From Ctena decussata (lineage: Eukaryota; Mollusca; Bivalvia; Lucinida; Lucinidae): a DNA stretch of 64,000 nt. The notes under the pieces are model-generated. The model was not told where the DNA came from, searched no databases, and saw nothing but the letters and a program-made list of their open reading frames with translations. The number at the start of each line of letters is the position of its first letter. Position 1 is the stretch's first letter. The position numbers were made by a program, and so were the translations under genes. Of the stretch, positions 54,901 through 60,134 are shown piece after piece. The DNA lies in contig OZ022512.1 in NCBI GenBank assembly GCA_963989385.1, forward strand, positions 24,945,899 to 25,009,898. Direction: 5' to 3'.

Positions 54901-57637
54901 AGCTTTTCTCATTTCTTATTGAAACCATATGTTGTGACCCCTCATCTGAACCGTCTCGCCGAGACGGTTCAGATGACAGGTCACAACATATGTTTTTATG
55001 CTGAACTAACAAAAATTATCCTTAATTATCATCAAATACTCACTCTTATCAAGAGCTCTGATATAAGTGAAACCTTTTAGCTTTAAAGGCCGTCAGAGTC
55101 CTATACAACTGACTTATTCTTATATTGATTTTTGTGGTTGTTACAGTAAATGAAACCAGTAATCCCAAAAGGGCAATTTTTTGTCCAATTTTCATAACGG
55201 TTTTTCCCAGGAGACCCAGGAGAACGAGTCCATGGTTGCACTCTCCTGACACCAAGTCCACAGGGTATAAACGAGTCCGCCAATTTTCGCTTCTTGCAGA
55301 GACTGTCCGTCATATTTGGCTTCCGCCGAGACTGTCCGCGAACTCTTGCTTCCTGCAGGGACTACTATCCTCGAAAAATGGCTTCCTGCCGAGACTGTCG
55401 GCGTGATTCTGCTTCCTGCCGAGAGCCTCGGCAGGAAGCAGAATCACGTGGACAGTCTCTGCAGGAAGCCATTTATCATGTACAGAAGTCTCGGCAGGAA
55501 GCAAGAAATCGCGGACATTCTCTGCGGGAGCCAAATATGATGTACAGTCTCTGCAGGAAGCGAAAATTAGCGGAATCGATTATACCCTGTGAAGTCTGTC
55601 TGTCCGCCCCCTCTCCAGGTCGAACAGGAGATACTGCTATCGTATTTCTTCGGTTATAGGGCGAGGTATTCCACCATAAACTGGATTTTGATTGGGGTCT
55701 GTCTGTGTCGCACATAACAATGAGGATTGGTTGGCTGACCGCCCCCATATATGACCTTAAAAGTTTCGCAGTTCCAACACAACATCAACAACTAAGCAAG
55801 TAACGATTACTTAATTTCGTCTTCGATTCCTGTGTCAAGTTATTTTGTTGGTTTTATATTTTACATGAGCGACATAACAGGCGAATTGTTCTTTGGCAAA
55901 AAGCGATCTGGACCGAAATATCTATATAGATTCATCACAACACGGTTTATAGGCAAAATTGTCAAAATGAAACTGAAAGTAGAAGGAGAAAGAGAAAGTA
56001 AGTTACTTACATCAATATCCCGGGCGTATTTTTATTGGCCAATGAAATACTTAAAATGTAGGTCAATACTAAGGTTATACGGCTAAAGCCGAAAAAAATA
56101 CGCTTACAGCTCCTTTTATCAGCAGCTCAGATGTTAACCCTGTGCTTCGGGTTTATATTTTATGTTTCAGTTCATATGTTCGTACGTCTTGTATCCAGTC
56201 TCTTACTTCATGGGCACAGATACAGCCGATTGCAGAAAGGTGGCCGAATTGATTGGTGTTAAAACATTCACAAACGAGTTCATCGCTTACGGGCAGCTTA
56301 AAGTCTTAATTGAGAACAGGAAAACGTTAAATAACTATACCAGTTTTCTCAATGACACTTACTGGCATTGGAAAGATGACGATATTTTGCTCGATGCTAC
56401 GGGAGAAATATTGAAAGGGGGTGTATTGTCGGTACGTTGTGTTTTCCATTTTTTCAGTCGAACAAAGTCCTTAGTTTTACCATGGGTAATATCCTTTTGT
56501 AAAGTCATGACACATGCAATTTCAGCAATTAAGTGCTGAAAATGTACCATAGCAGTGATTCAGCTGGACCAAAATTAGTTCCGGACATTTTATTTCAATG
56601 GCAGCTGGTTTAAACAGAATCCCTGCTTTTTTTCGGAGAAAGTATTCGAAATAGCCATCCTGGGGAGATACGGTATTTCGTCACTTTTGCGTCGCATTGT
56701 TACGTTCGCGGCCCTAAAATGCAACTCAGGTTCATGACAAGAAAGGGAATAGAAGAGTCGCGGACCAGCAGTGTCATCTCGGTGTAAAAAATCTTAGATA
56801 TGTATTTTTCGGTACTGTAACGAAACAACGAACAATCTGATAATTGGTATTTGTACATGCAATAAGTTTTCTTTTCTCGTTTTTCAGTTTAAGTCCGAGG
56901 TGATTGCCACGTATGCCTTGTGTGGTTTCTCCAATTTCGGTTCCATTGGCATCACGCTTGGTGGTCTAACTGCATTGGCACCTACTAGGAGGACGGATCT
57001 TTCTAAGATGGTAATACGTGCCATGATCTGTGGAAACGTCGCATGCTTCTTGACGGCATGCGTTGCAGGTTTGTAGAATCATAAATTAGGTGCAGTGACA
57101 GATGGGCCACAGGATTTAAATTATACTTGGACTGCCTTGCGATACACGGGGTAGAGTGATGCAGTGGTAACAGGCCGTGATATTCCCTTCTGTAAAACGT
57201 CCGTGACAAATAATACCCGATGTACAACAAGAGCACATATACATTAATTCTACGAGTCTCACTTTCTATAGGGCTTCCAAGCCACATTGATGAGCACTGA
57301 AACGGTTTAATCTTTATTACTTTGAATAGGTTGATTTCAGTGACACTTCATCCTGTGTCTTTCACCTGTTTATGCCCAGTGTACTTTTCTCTCATGATGT
57401 ACTGGATGAGCGCATTAGTCATTTAAGGGGTGTTTGATCTACTTTGTTTTCATCATACACATTTGTCGTATGCAAATAGTGTAGATCCTGATCAGACGCC
57501 GCGTTTTGCGGCGGCTGATTTGGATCTGCTCTGTTTGCCTTTGTCCCTTTTTAAGAGACGCTAGGTATTAATGGGTTAAATCTCGTTCATGTGTGTTAAC
57601 TTTATTTTCAGGTTTGCTGTTCAAAGAGTATGAATAA
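26182..57637 (+). CDS. Concentrative nucleoside transporter (SLC28/CNT family)
   Basis: Predicted sodium-coupled nucleoside importer of the plasma membrane. Twelve coding exons (26182-26286, 27094-27305, 34804-34965, 35991-36135, 38448-38639, 43579-43740, 51418-51543, 53379-53509, 54369-54537, 56171-56431, 56888-57068, 57612-57637) join without a frame break into 623 residues; human CNTs have 649-691. The acidic N terminus is followed by membrane segments from about residue 75, then the conserved core: N-I-F-V of hairpin 1 (321-324), [29 protein letters not shown] (Glu504), and [10 protein letters not shown] (Asn571, Ser574). Two oddities: the family's G-Q-T-E reads S-M-I-E, and the C-terminal extracellular tail is nearly absent. 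Orthology to CNT1, 2 or 3 cannot be assigned. Confidence 0.95.
26287..26836. other. CNT intron 1, left part
   Basis: No repeat or exon was recognised. A 119-codon open frame at 26328-26687 has no recognisable domain. Confidence 0.4.
26837..27073. mobile_element. Palindromic MITE, family A, copy 4
   Basis: More diverged than copies 2 and 3 (TGAGCTGCGACACGAC at the left). It ends 20 bp before exon 2, nearly the same spacing as copy 3 to exon 1. Confidence 0.85.
27094..27305 (+). CDS. CNT exon 2 (first membrane segment)
   Basis: It starts D-R-S-P-E-F and encodes [15 protein letters not shown], the first hydrophobic segment. The donor GTAAGT splits an Arg codon (CG|G), phase 2. Confidence 0.93.
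27306..28774. other. CNT intron 2, left part
   Basis: No exon was recognised. It holds (GA)n with a G run at 27902-27970 (a unit with GGGGGGTCGCCTGT occurs twice) and a poly-G run at about 28668-28688. Confidence 0.5.
28775..30056 (-). mobile_element. HINE-like element, minus strand, with an insertion
   Basis: Read on the minus strand, the 5' hairpin is TGCCCCCGTGA / TCAGGGGGCA (30025-30056), followed by a GTCTGTCCGTCCGTCC run. Modules with 'TGTAATCAACTCCTCCCAC' follow. The 3' end is a small hairpin around TGTCTTACAGACA and CTAG at 28775-28778. The element at 43963-45314 has the same ends. The stretch at about 29335-29870 does not belong to the module pattern and is likely a later insertion of unknown type. 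Confidence 0.65.
30180..30308. repeat. Minisatellite, TTCTTAGTGTCTCTTAGTG-type unit
   Basis: Alternating CTTAGTAGTT and CTTAGTG(T/C)(C/T)T blocks of 10 bp are repeated about twelve times. Confidence 0.85.
30309..33860 (+). repeat. Tandem-module repeat split by a HINE-like element
   Basis: Modules of about 150-170 bp with 'TATTCTTCCCTGTATTTG', 'CTTTGAATAATGA' and 'CATATTTGGTATGCAGGTT' lie at 30309-30666 and again at 32911-33860. The element at 30667-32910 interrupts them. The outer repeat is therefore older. Its own ends were not identified. Confidence 0.65.
30667..32910 (+). mobile_element. HINE-like element with 147-bp modules
   Basis: The 5' hairpin is AGCTCACCTGAGCC / GGCTCAGAGGTGAGCT, then GTCGTCCGTCCGTGGGTCC. 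Two modules with 'GCAGGTAATGATGACATAC' are followed by about seven units of about 147 bp (31300-32280), each with 'CAAGGTCAAGGTCACTGTGG' and 'CAAATGTAGGGCATGACAA'. A final set of diverged modules ends CTCAGGTGAGCAATT, the small hairpin GCCCTTTGGGC, and TACTTG. Complete in structure. Confidence 0.75.
33861..34502. other. CNT intron 2, right part
   Basis: No exon was recognised. A (GA)n run ending in G-rich sequence lies at 34443-34466. Confidence 0.4.
34503..34764. mobile_element. Palindromic MITE, family A, copy 5
   Basis: The left end ATGAGCCGCGACACGAG is clean; the right end has decayed (TCTCGTGGTTCTGCTCA). An internal piece 'GCTAAGC(G/A)CTTAAAG' is duplicated. It ends 39 bp before CNT exon 3. 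Confidence 0.85.
34804..34965 (+). CDS. CNT exon 3
   Basis: It encodes [20 protein letters not shown], one membrane segment, and a basic, aromatic loop ending F-L-K-W. The acceptor ATCTCATAG ends at 34803. The donor GTAAGT at 34966 splits the Trp codon (TG|G), phase 2. Confidence 0.85.
34966..35413. other. CNT intron 3, left part
   Basis: No repeat or exon was recognised apart from T-rich runs at 35100-35122. Confidence 0.4.
35414..35652. mobile_element. Palindromic MITE, family A, copy 6
   Basis: Ends ATGAGCCGCGACGCGAG and complement; the centre retains AGAGTAGCTAAGGGTCTAAG as in copies 2 and 3. Confidence 0.9.
35683..35926. mobile_element. Palindromic MITE, GGCCCCGAGGTTATAAAA family
   Basis: The outer arms AGGCCCCGAGGTTATAAAAC and complement enclose repeated TGCTCA(A/G)CTCAGCTGAGCAT palindromes. 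The centre is a hairpin GAAAATGCCAACA / TGTTGGCATTTTC. Fragments of the same family occur at 60414-60458 and 63943-63964. It ends about 64 bp before exon 4. Confidence 0.85.
35991..36135 (+). CDS. CNT exon 4 (two membrane segments)
   Basis: It encodes [16 protein letters not shown] and [14 protein letters not shown]. The acceptor CCCTTTTCAG ends at 35990 and the donor GTGATT is at 36136, phase 0. Confidence 0.93.
36398..37290. mobile_element. Composite foldback element
   Basis: It starts GGGGATCTTACATGAGTGG with a palindromic head (TTTCATATGAAATTTATGAA around ACGAGCATTCGGCGAG). A long inverted pair follows at 36570-36630 and 37105-37175 (CGCGCCAAAGTGTTATTACA and complement). Between them is a further palindrome at 36650-36790 (TTTTTCAGCGTTCATC / GATGAACGCTGAAAAA). 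It ends GACGTCATATGATAA, as at 5877-6240. Confidence 0.65.
37291..37742. other. CNT intron 4, nothing recognised
   Basis: A+T-rich; no exon or repeat was recognised. Confidence 0.4.
37743..38065. mobile_element. Long-TIR MITE with CACTG ends
   Basis: Arms of about 90 bp: CACTGCAAAAATAAACGGTA and GCCAGTCCTTTTACCGTTAT on the left; complements on the right, ending TATTTTACAGTG. The centre is unique. There is no coding capacity. Confidence 0.85.
38448..38639 (+). CDS. CNT exon 5
   Basis: 64 codons: [20 protein letters not shown] then W-L-G-D-R-V and [13 protein letters not shown]. This last motif matches the family's F-V-F-G-(E/D)-x-Y-x-D-H-F-F-A. The acceptor TGCTGTACAG ends at 38447; the donor GTAAAT is at 38640, phase 0. 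Confidence 0.95.
38691..40135 (+). mobile_element. HINE-like element, 3' end lost
   Basis: The 5' hairpin is ATGCCCCAACTTC / GAAGTTGAGGGGGGGCAT, then CCATCCGTCCGT. About three modules of roughly 450 bp follow, each with 'AAGTTTGTTCCCAAAAT' and 'TGATGCAT(T/G)CATTA'. The body breaks off in the T and G runs at 40137-40187 with no matching 3' end. Confidence 0.65.
40137..40187. repeat. Poly-T and poly-G runs
   Basis: A T-rich stretch followed by about 19 G. This may be the degenerate end of the preceding element. Confidence 0.85.
40500..40760. repeat. (AAT)n and (TCTA)n microsatellites
   Basis: An (ATA/ATG) repeat at about 40505-40552 and two (TCTA) runs at about 40670-40700 and 40727-40757, with 'TTTCAATTGTGACAATT' between them. 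Confidence 0.9.
41159..42200. mobile_element. 1.04-kb TIR element with a possible captured exon
   Basis: The ends are AATACACAGTTCCGAG and the near-complement CTCGAAACTGTGTATTT. Just inside the left end there is a G+C-richer stretch and AAGATGGCGGAAAATC, a good translation-start context, opening a frame to 41589. The second half of that frame lies in a nested MITE (41414-42024). No transposase domain is recognisable. Confidence 0.65.
41414..42024. mobile_element. Nested MITE with ACAGTCTGGGGACTTATGG ends
   Basis: Long inverted arms: ACAGTCTGGGGACTTATGGA at the left and complement at the right, continuing through CATATTTGTGATGG-type sequence for about 70 bp. TAA flanks both sides, which fits the 3-bp TWA duplications of PIF/Harbinger elements (inference). 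The interior repeats 'GTTATGG' and 'CCATAA' steps. Confidence 0.75.
42263..43578. repeat. CNT intron 5, right part, with (CA)n and (ATC)n
   Basis: An uninterrupted (CA) run at about 42952-42990 and a short (ATC) run at 43322-43341. No exon or mobile element was recognised in the rest. Confidence 0.6.
43579..43740 (+). CDS. CNT exon 6 (into hairpin 1)
   Basis: 54 codons: [10 protein letters not shown] then L-Y-Y-L-G-A-M-Q and T-S-A-N-I-F-V-S-M. In the family this exon end reads G-N-I-F-V-G-Q, and the human splice site falls at the same place; here G-Q is S-M. The acceptor CTTTTTCAG ends at 43578; the donor GTAATT is at 43741, phase 0. Confidence 0.93.
43963..45314 (-). mobile_element. HINE-like element, minus strand
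   Basis: On the minus strand the 5' hairpin is TGCCCCCGTG / CAGGGGGCA (45283-45314), then GTCCGTCTGTCTGTC. Modules with 'GTGTAATCAACT' follow, including a tandem duplication of about 255 bp at 44003-44260 and 44256-44520 that starts GATGCCCCCTTGCTC. The 3' end is hairpin TGTCTTCAGACA and CTAG at 43963. Same family as 28775-30056. Confidence 0.7.
45315..46805. other. CNT intron 6, unassigned
   Basis: 1.5 kb with no recognised exon. A G+C-richer stretch at 45600-45760 and 46000-46200 and a run of (GT/AT)-rich sequence at 46520-46760 may be old repeats. No ends could be defined. Confidence 0.35.
46812..46920. repeat. GTTGATTCAACG repeat segment
   Basis: GTTGATTCAACG occurs twice with related GTTGAAT and GACGTTG steps, ending TGTTGTGCCCAGTGGGCTG. 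The GCCCAGTGGGC palindrome looks like the end of a DNA element; the other end was not found. Confidence 0.45.
47325..47504 (+). CDS. Short ORF directly upstream of the LINE ORF
   Basis: 59 codons from ATG at 47325; it encodes a hydrophobic start ([12 protein letters not shown]) and no known domain. Its stop TAA (47502-47504) is immediately followed by the ATG of the main ORF in the same frame. It could be a regulatory upstream ORF, the remains of a longer N terminus cut by a stop, or chance. Confidence 0.35.
   Translation: MLVSISFLTFLFSILHGDSTFFSLTLCIQHDSEMEVYKQTQVFLFASKTLVRALIDCIT
47505..50861 (+). CDS. LINE ORF2: 2A-like leader, endonuclease, reverse transcriptase
   Basis: 1118 residues, uninterrupted. 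Residues 31-41 are hydrophobic and lead into [10 protein letters not shown] (43-52), a 2A-like motif where the ribosome is expected to skip between Gly51 and Pro52. A poly-Ser linker follows (54-65). The APE endonuclease runs from about 75 to 290: N-I-Q-S, L-S-E-T-W (Glu105), F-Y-R-P-P, T-G-D-F-N, S-I-I-D-L-I. The reverse transcriptase spans about 500-790: [31 protein letters not shown] and the catalytic F-A-D-D-T (about 731). The C terminus has a C-x-C-x8-H-x4-C motif at about 1045-1062. Absence of any stop suggests a recent, perhaps active copy. Confidence 0.95.
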   Translation: MIDIQTYRARIGLHCCRHFKVKGLTFLSSFELMIILSLLLLKSGDVERNPGPDFSDSSSSSSSSSYNTILQEHFSVVHYNIQSLCNKVDILESELRHFDVVCLSETWLDHRTTDNDINMHGFNVPHRRDRQGDNHGGICVYVKENVYAKRRVDLELQDIECLWIEVSCNRNKLLIGTFYRPPNSPPATLESIQNSIGLAYDTNIDNILITGDFNLDTLKPASSRKIVTLCQQFNLHNLINEATHFTESSSSIIDLILTSNKQGVMLSGVGEPCLEQAVRYHCPVFCVLDFKKVITKVFQRQVWLYDRGNYDALRQEISDFDWQSLKNEDIDTYTKNVTDYIINTSKKHIPNKIVKVRKSDPQWLNSKIKRMMRKRKRLYDKYKRTNNATDHTNYKTLRNKVTNEIRQSKKLINEKLANKLQNSDLRPKDYWKTLKHFINNEQSFSIPPLIADGFVIEEDVEKATALNDYFTEQTALDDTHASLPATPFAELHSLSSIAITPDEVQSTLQSLAIGKAAGPDSISNRLLKELAIPLSAPLCDLFNFSLQSGKVPSTWKEANASPIHKKDDPSVISNYRPISLLNTIGKVMEKIVHKHVFNFCKDNSIITALQSGFVPGDSTVNQLVDLYNTFCKALDEGKEVRAVFCDISKAFDRVWHRGLLYKLRRIGISGSLLSWFANYLKDRRQRVVLPGASSNWSFINAGVPQGSILGPLLFLIYINDIVENINSSIRLFADDTSLYIIVDDPTDAAMTLNSDLLKIHRWAADWLVSFNPSKSESLIFSRKVNKPYHPPLFMNYQQVNEVSSHKHLGLYLSNNCSWHEHIDYIKAKAWQRINTMRRLKFVLDRTSLQIIYFSFIRPLLEYADIVWNNCTQYESYQLEQIQYEAARIVTGATRLVSINSLLTETGWETLSSRRKNHKLVMFYKMQNNLCPVYLSSLVPRTVGSSVSYNLRNAGDIQTVNTNTQLYYSSFLPSVIRDWNDLPEEIQNVTSIAAFKYNLKLMSNIISPPSYYSSGNRTCQIYHTRIRTNCSSLNQHLFSKHIILDPLCACGEVEDSRHFLLECNLYQNIRNDMLAAVSRICLPTLNSLLYGSTAVSVNDNIMIFKAVQTFIHKSKRFHQ
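47637..47660 (+). other. 2A-like ribosome-skipping motif
   Basis: The codons encode D-V-E-R-N-P-G-P, matching the consensus D-(V/I)-E-x-N-P-G-P at all fixed positions. The preceding residues L-L-L-L-K-S-G also fit 2A upstream context. Skipping is known for such motifs in other LINEs; activity here is inferred. Confidence 0.85.
51418..51543 (+). CDS. CNT exon 7 (hairpin 1, second half)
   Basis: 42 codons: I-E-A-P-L-M-V then [20 protein letters not shown]. The Glu of the family's Q-T-E is kept (Glu328), but the Thr before it is Ile. The acceptor TTTTTTCACAG ends at 51417; the donor GTAAGT is at 51544, phase 0. Confidence 0.95.
51544..53378. other. CNT intron 7
   Basis: No exon was recognised. 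It has A-rich runs at 52218-52248. A stretch from about 52510 (AACATATTTTATTGCC...) may be the 3' end of a retrotransposon in reverse orientation, which is unproven. Confidence 0.4.
53379..53509 (+). CDS. CNT exon 8
   Basis: It starts [19 protein letters not shown] and has Y-P-E-T-E, equal to the family's H-L-L-T-A-S-V-M-S-A-P and W-P-E-T-E. The donor GTATGT at 53510 splits an Ala codon (GC|T), phase 2. The frame stays open past the donor, so the splice site was chosen by joining to exon 9. Confidence 0.92.
53510..54368. repeat. CNT intron 8 with MITE fragments
   Basis: About 53915-54020 resembles the interior of the element at 36398 (GATCGAACGTTACGT ... GTTGTTCAT(G/A)G(A/G)TGTAT). About 54235-54312 has CAACGTTG(A/T)-type repeats and ends GTTGATACAACGTC, 56 bp before exon 9. 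The rest is unassigned. Confidence 0.45.
54369..54537 (+). CDS. CNT exon 9
   Basis: It completes the split Ala and encodes [18 protein letters not shown], matching the family's (N)-L-L-E-A-A-T-Q-G-A-S. A membrane segment [15 protein letters not shown] follows, then the sites N-T-T and N-L-T. The donor GTAACA at 54538 abuts a MITE, phase 0. Confidence 0.93.
54542..54742. mobile_element. Palindromic MITE, CAGAGCTC family, in the exon 9 donor
   Basis: Perfect 16-bp ends, CAGAGCTCTAGATAAG and complement. The arms meet in CCGTCTCGACGAGACGG at about 54640. GGTAA lies directly on both sides (54537-54541 and 54743-54747). The left GGTAA contains the exon 9 donor, so the insertion duplicated the splice site. 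Confidence 0.9.
54858..55060. mobile_element. Palindromic MITE, CAGAGCTC family, second copy
   Basis: Same ends and centre (CCGTCTCGCCGAGACGG). ATATAAG flanks both sides (54851-54857 and 55061-55067), a 7-bp duplication. The different flank length from the neighbouring copy (5 bp) leaves the superfamily open. Confidence 0.9.
55259..55591. mobile_element. Palindromic modular MITE, copy 2
   Basis: Almost identical to 7982-8314: CACAGGGTATAA ends, 30-bp CTTCCTGC(A/C)G(A/G)GACT modules, centre TGCCGAGAGCCTCGGCA. The similarity of two copies 47 kb apart implies recent spread. Confidence 0.88.
55592..56170. other. CNT intron 9, right part
   Basis: No exon or repeat was recognised. The pyrimidine-rich 3' end leads to the exon 10 acceptor. 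Confidence 0.4.
56171..56431 (+). CDS. CNT exon 10 (substrate-site Glu)
   Basis: 87 codons, the largest exon: [15 protein letters not shown] then [14 protein letters not shown] (Glu504, the conserved ribose-contact Glu of the family). A hydrophilic loop unlike the vertebrate sequence follows, containing N-Y-T and a run W-K-D-D-D. The acceptor TATGTTTCAG ends at 56170; the donor GTACGT is at 56432, phase 0. Confidence 0.95.
56432..56887. other. CNT intron 10
   Basis: No exon or repeat was recognised. Confidence 0.4.
56888..57068 (+). CDS. CNT exon 11
   Basis: It encodes [20 protein letters not shown] (Asn571, Ser574), then [13 protein letters not shown] and [14 protein letters not shown]. 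These are the best-conserved CNT segments. The acceptor GTTTTTCAG ends at 56887; the donor GTTTGT is at 57069, phase 1. Confidence 0.96.
57069..57611. other. CNT intron 11
   Basis: At 57478-57540 a short inverted segment (GTGTAGATCCTGATCAGACG ... GATTTGGATCTGC) is a decayed copy of a hairpin also present at 60063 and 62780. Nothing else was recognised. Confidence 0.45.
57612..57637 (+). CDS. CNT terminal exon 12
   Basis: It completes a Gly codon and encodes L-L-F-K-E-Y-E and TAA (57635-57637). AATAAA at 57633-57638 overlaps the stop. The acceptor TTTATTTTCAG ends at 57611. Human CNT3 runs on for roughly 70 more residues after the matching A-G-(I/L)-L. Confidence 0.88.
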
Positions 57638-58048
57638 AGGAGGCGTATATAAGATGATGATTTACCGTCCCCAGCTTAGATGAGAAAAGTGAAAAGTACA
57701 AAGAATAAGTGTCCAAGGGGTACTTAAATTGCAAACGTAACCAGCTTAGATATGAAAAGTGAAAAGTACAAAGAAAATGTGTTCAAGGGGAGTTGGGGGG
57801 GGGGGGGTGTAATTTAATTGCAACAGTACTCCTTATCTTAGAAGAGATTAGTTAGCTCACCTTATCATCCGAAGGTAAATACAATTACCATCAGGGTCTG
57901 CAGTTGTTATGACATAAGCCAAAGGTGATTTTTTTCCTCACAAAAGGACTTGTGTTAAAATATGTATACACTGCCATACAAGCAGAGCTAATACCAATTT
58001 GTTAATTTTGTTTCGTATCGTCCATGTGCACACCCGGGACTATGTATT
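57638..58048. repeat. CNT 3' flank with a short tandem duplication
   Basis: CCAGCTTAGAT(G/A)(A/T)GAAAAG...CAAAGAA is repeated at about 57670 and 57740 (about 69 bp apart). A G run lies at about 57795-57807. No gene was recognised. Confidence 0.55.
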
Positions 58049-58191
58049 CAAGGATGTTACAAAACGAAAAAGAGCTCTTTTCGAAATGAAAAAGAGTCAT
58101 AGTTATCAAACGACCTGGTAATCAGGTCGTTTGGTAACTGTGATTCTTTTTCGTTTCGTAACAGCTCTCTTTCGTTTCGTAATATCCCTTG
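58049..58191. mobile_element. Palindromic MITE, CAAGGATGTTAC family, copy 1
   Basis: The left arm is CAAGGATGTTACAAAACGAA and the right arm is its near-complement ending TCGTAATATCCCTTG. Internal AACGAAAAAGAG steps and the centre GACCTGGTAATCAGGTC complete the palindrome. Confidence 0.8.
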
Positions 58192-58291
58192 TATATATAT
58201 ATATAGTTAACCAGGGGTGGTGTGTAGGATGTGTATTATATGCTAGTACTGAAATATTGATCTGGGTAACACACCTGGTAAACTATGTTTT

Positions 58292-58418
58292 CAAGGATGT
58301 TACGAAACGAAATAGAGCTGATACGAAACGAAAAAGATTCACAGGTCATCAGGTCGTTTGATAACTATGACTCTTTTTCGTTTCGCAACATGTCTTTTTC
58401 GTTCCGTAACAACCCTTG
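58292..58418. mobile_element. Palindromic MITE, CAAGGATGTTAC family, copy 2
   Basis: Same family, 100 bp downstream. Both copies are flanked by (C)TATGT(A/T)TT on the left and AGTTAACCAGGG(A/G)TGG on the right, so host DNA and element were probably duplicated together. Confidence 0.8.
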
Positions 58419-59079
58419 TATTAACATAGTTAACCAGGGATGGGTAGGACCGAGGTCTCCTGTATTAGCCCGGGACCGAAGGCCGAGGGTTAATTCAGCA
58501 GCCAGAGAACACTGTTGCGACTAGCTGTACCAGATTCTACTTGCCACCAAAACACAGAGTGCGGGCTATTTCTTGTACTGAACAAAACCTGGAATTCCAC
58601 TTATGTATTCAAGAATACTTGTAATACCATTTAATGTGGGTCGAAAATTAATTGCATGTACATTAATGAGTATATGCGTAAAATAAATTTAATTCATCTG
58701 CTGCGTCTTCTAATATAGATAGATCATCCTTCTACGTTTAGGGAGATTAATGTAATAGTAAAACTACACTTTGCGGTAAGAGTGGACAGCCAAGTTACCA
58801 AACCTTAAAATGGGGAATAATTTGCTCCGTGTGATCGCAAAATGTTTGGCAAACTTTCTTTGTTACAGTTTCTGTGATAAAGAAACTTTGGTCGTATGAA
58901 CGAAGCTTTACTGTAAAATCGAAAGTCATCCATCCATTCTAGGTCCATCCAAGATGCGTGCAAAACTATGGATTTTATCCTTCCACGCCCCTTAAAATAT
59001 TGACAAGGATTGAAATGAAAGTCTGTGATCTGAATGGCCACGGATTTGTGAGCAATAAAACAGTAATCGTCAGTATATA
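58419..59079. other. Unassigned, no gene seen
   Basis: No exon, RNA gene or clear repeat was recognised. Confidence 0.35.
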
Positions 59080-59295
59080 GCCTTTGAGCCAGAGGTCCTG
59101 GGTTCGATACCCGGTCCGGCCACTTACTTTCACTTCTCCTTCCGCTGATTCAAGAAGGGCAGTTGTCAGTTACTGGTGAAAGTATATGCACTTAGTACAG
59201 GTTAACCGCTGGAGGTCTAAGCCTGCCCAGGAATAGTGTGGTTAGGTTAATTGACCGTCCCGACAAGACCATGGCTGTTAAACAATAACACAATA
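59080..59295 (+). repeat. tRNA-derived SINE fragment, third type
   Basis: It contains CCTGGGTTCGATACCCGGTC, a good box B, followed by a body with GGTTAATTGACCGTCCCGAC and a tail of AACACAATACAATACAAC. The box A head is decayed or missing. Confidence 0.55.
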
Positions 59296-59541
59296 CAATA
59301 CAACTTTGAGGTCTTCTTAAAAAGAAAGTTCACAAGTACCCAGTCACACACAGACATAATCCTTATCCAGGATGATGGCAAGTTTGATGAAATTCAATGA
59401 GCTCAAATCCATACATACGTATAGGTGCTCTTACGAACAATTTGATTTTTATCAAAAGTAGACTCCTCGGGTGATTCTAAGCGAGATGGACTGATAATAA
59501 GAGTAAATTGTCCATCTTTGTCTTAAAAAGTTATTGTATAT

Positions 59542-59782
59542 ATGAGCCGCGACACGAGAAAACCAATAAAGTGGTTGTGCGCTCAGCGCAGACTCAGATC
59601 AGCCTGGCCATCCACCCAGACTGATCAGAGTTTTCGCTGTACGCATGAAGGTAGCTTAGACCCTTAACTACCCTTTAAACACTTAGCGAAGACTTTGATC
59701 AGACTGGGCAGATGCCCAGGCTGATCTGAGTCTTCGCGGGGCGCTCATGCCACTTTGTTGGTTTTGTCATGTCACGGCTCAT
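59542..59782. mobile_element. Palindromic MITE, family A, copy 7
   Basis: Ends ATGAGCCGCGACACGAG and complement (right end TCATGTCACGGCTCAT). It runs directly into copy 8. Confidence 0.9.
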
Positions 59783-60010
59783 ATGAGCCGCGACACGAGA
59801 AAACCAACAGTGTGGTTGTGCGCTCAGCACAGACTCAGATCAGCCTGGCCATCCACCCAGACTGATCAGAGTTTTCGCTATTTGCATGAAGGTAGCTTAG
59901 ACCCTTAGCTACCCTTGAAGAGTCTGATCAGACTGGGCGGATACCCAGGCTGATCTGAGTCTGCACTGGGCGAAAAACCACATTGTTGGTTTTCTCGTAT
60001 CACGGCTCAT
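59783..60010. mobile_element. Palindromic MITE, family A, copy 8
   Basis: It starts at the base after copy 7. The two share long stretches in their left halves (GATCAGAGTTTTCGCT), closer to each other than to the other copies, so this is a local tandem duplication. Confidence 0.9.
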
Positions 60011-60062
60011 ATATTATTCGTGTACCATCCAAATCCTAAGTATTGGGATAGATAGGTCAGGG

Positions 60063-60134
60063 TAAACAGTGTAGACCCAGATCAGACTGGCGCAGTTTGA
60101 GCGCCAGTCTGCTCCGTGTCTACACTGTTTGCCA
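60063..60134. repeat. Hairpin, AGTGTAGACCCAGATCAGAC type
   Basis: AAACAGTGTAGAC...AGACTGGCGC pairs with GCGCCAGTCTG...GTCTACACTGTTT around AGTTTGA. Degraded relatives lie at 57478-57540 and 62780-62825. Confidence 0.75.
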
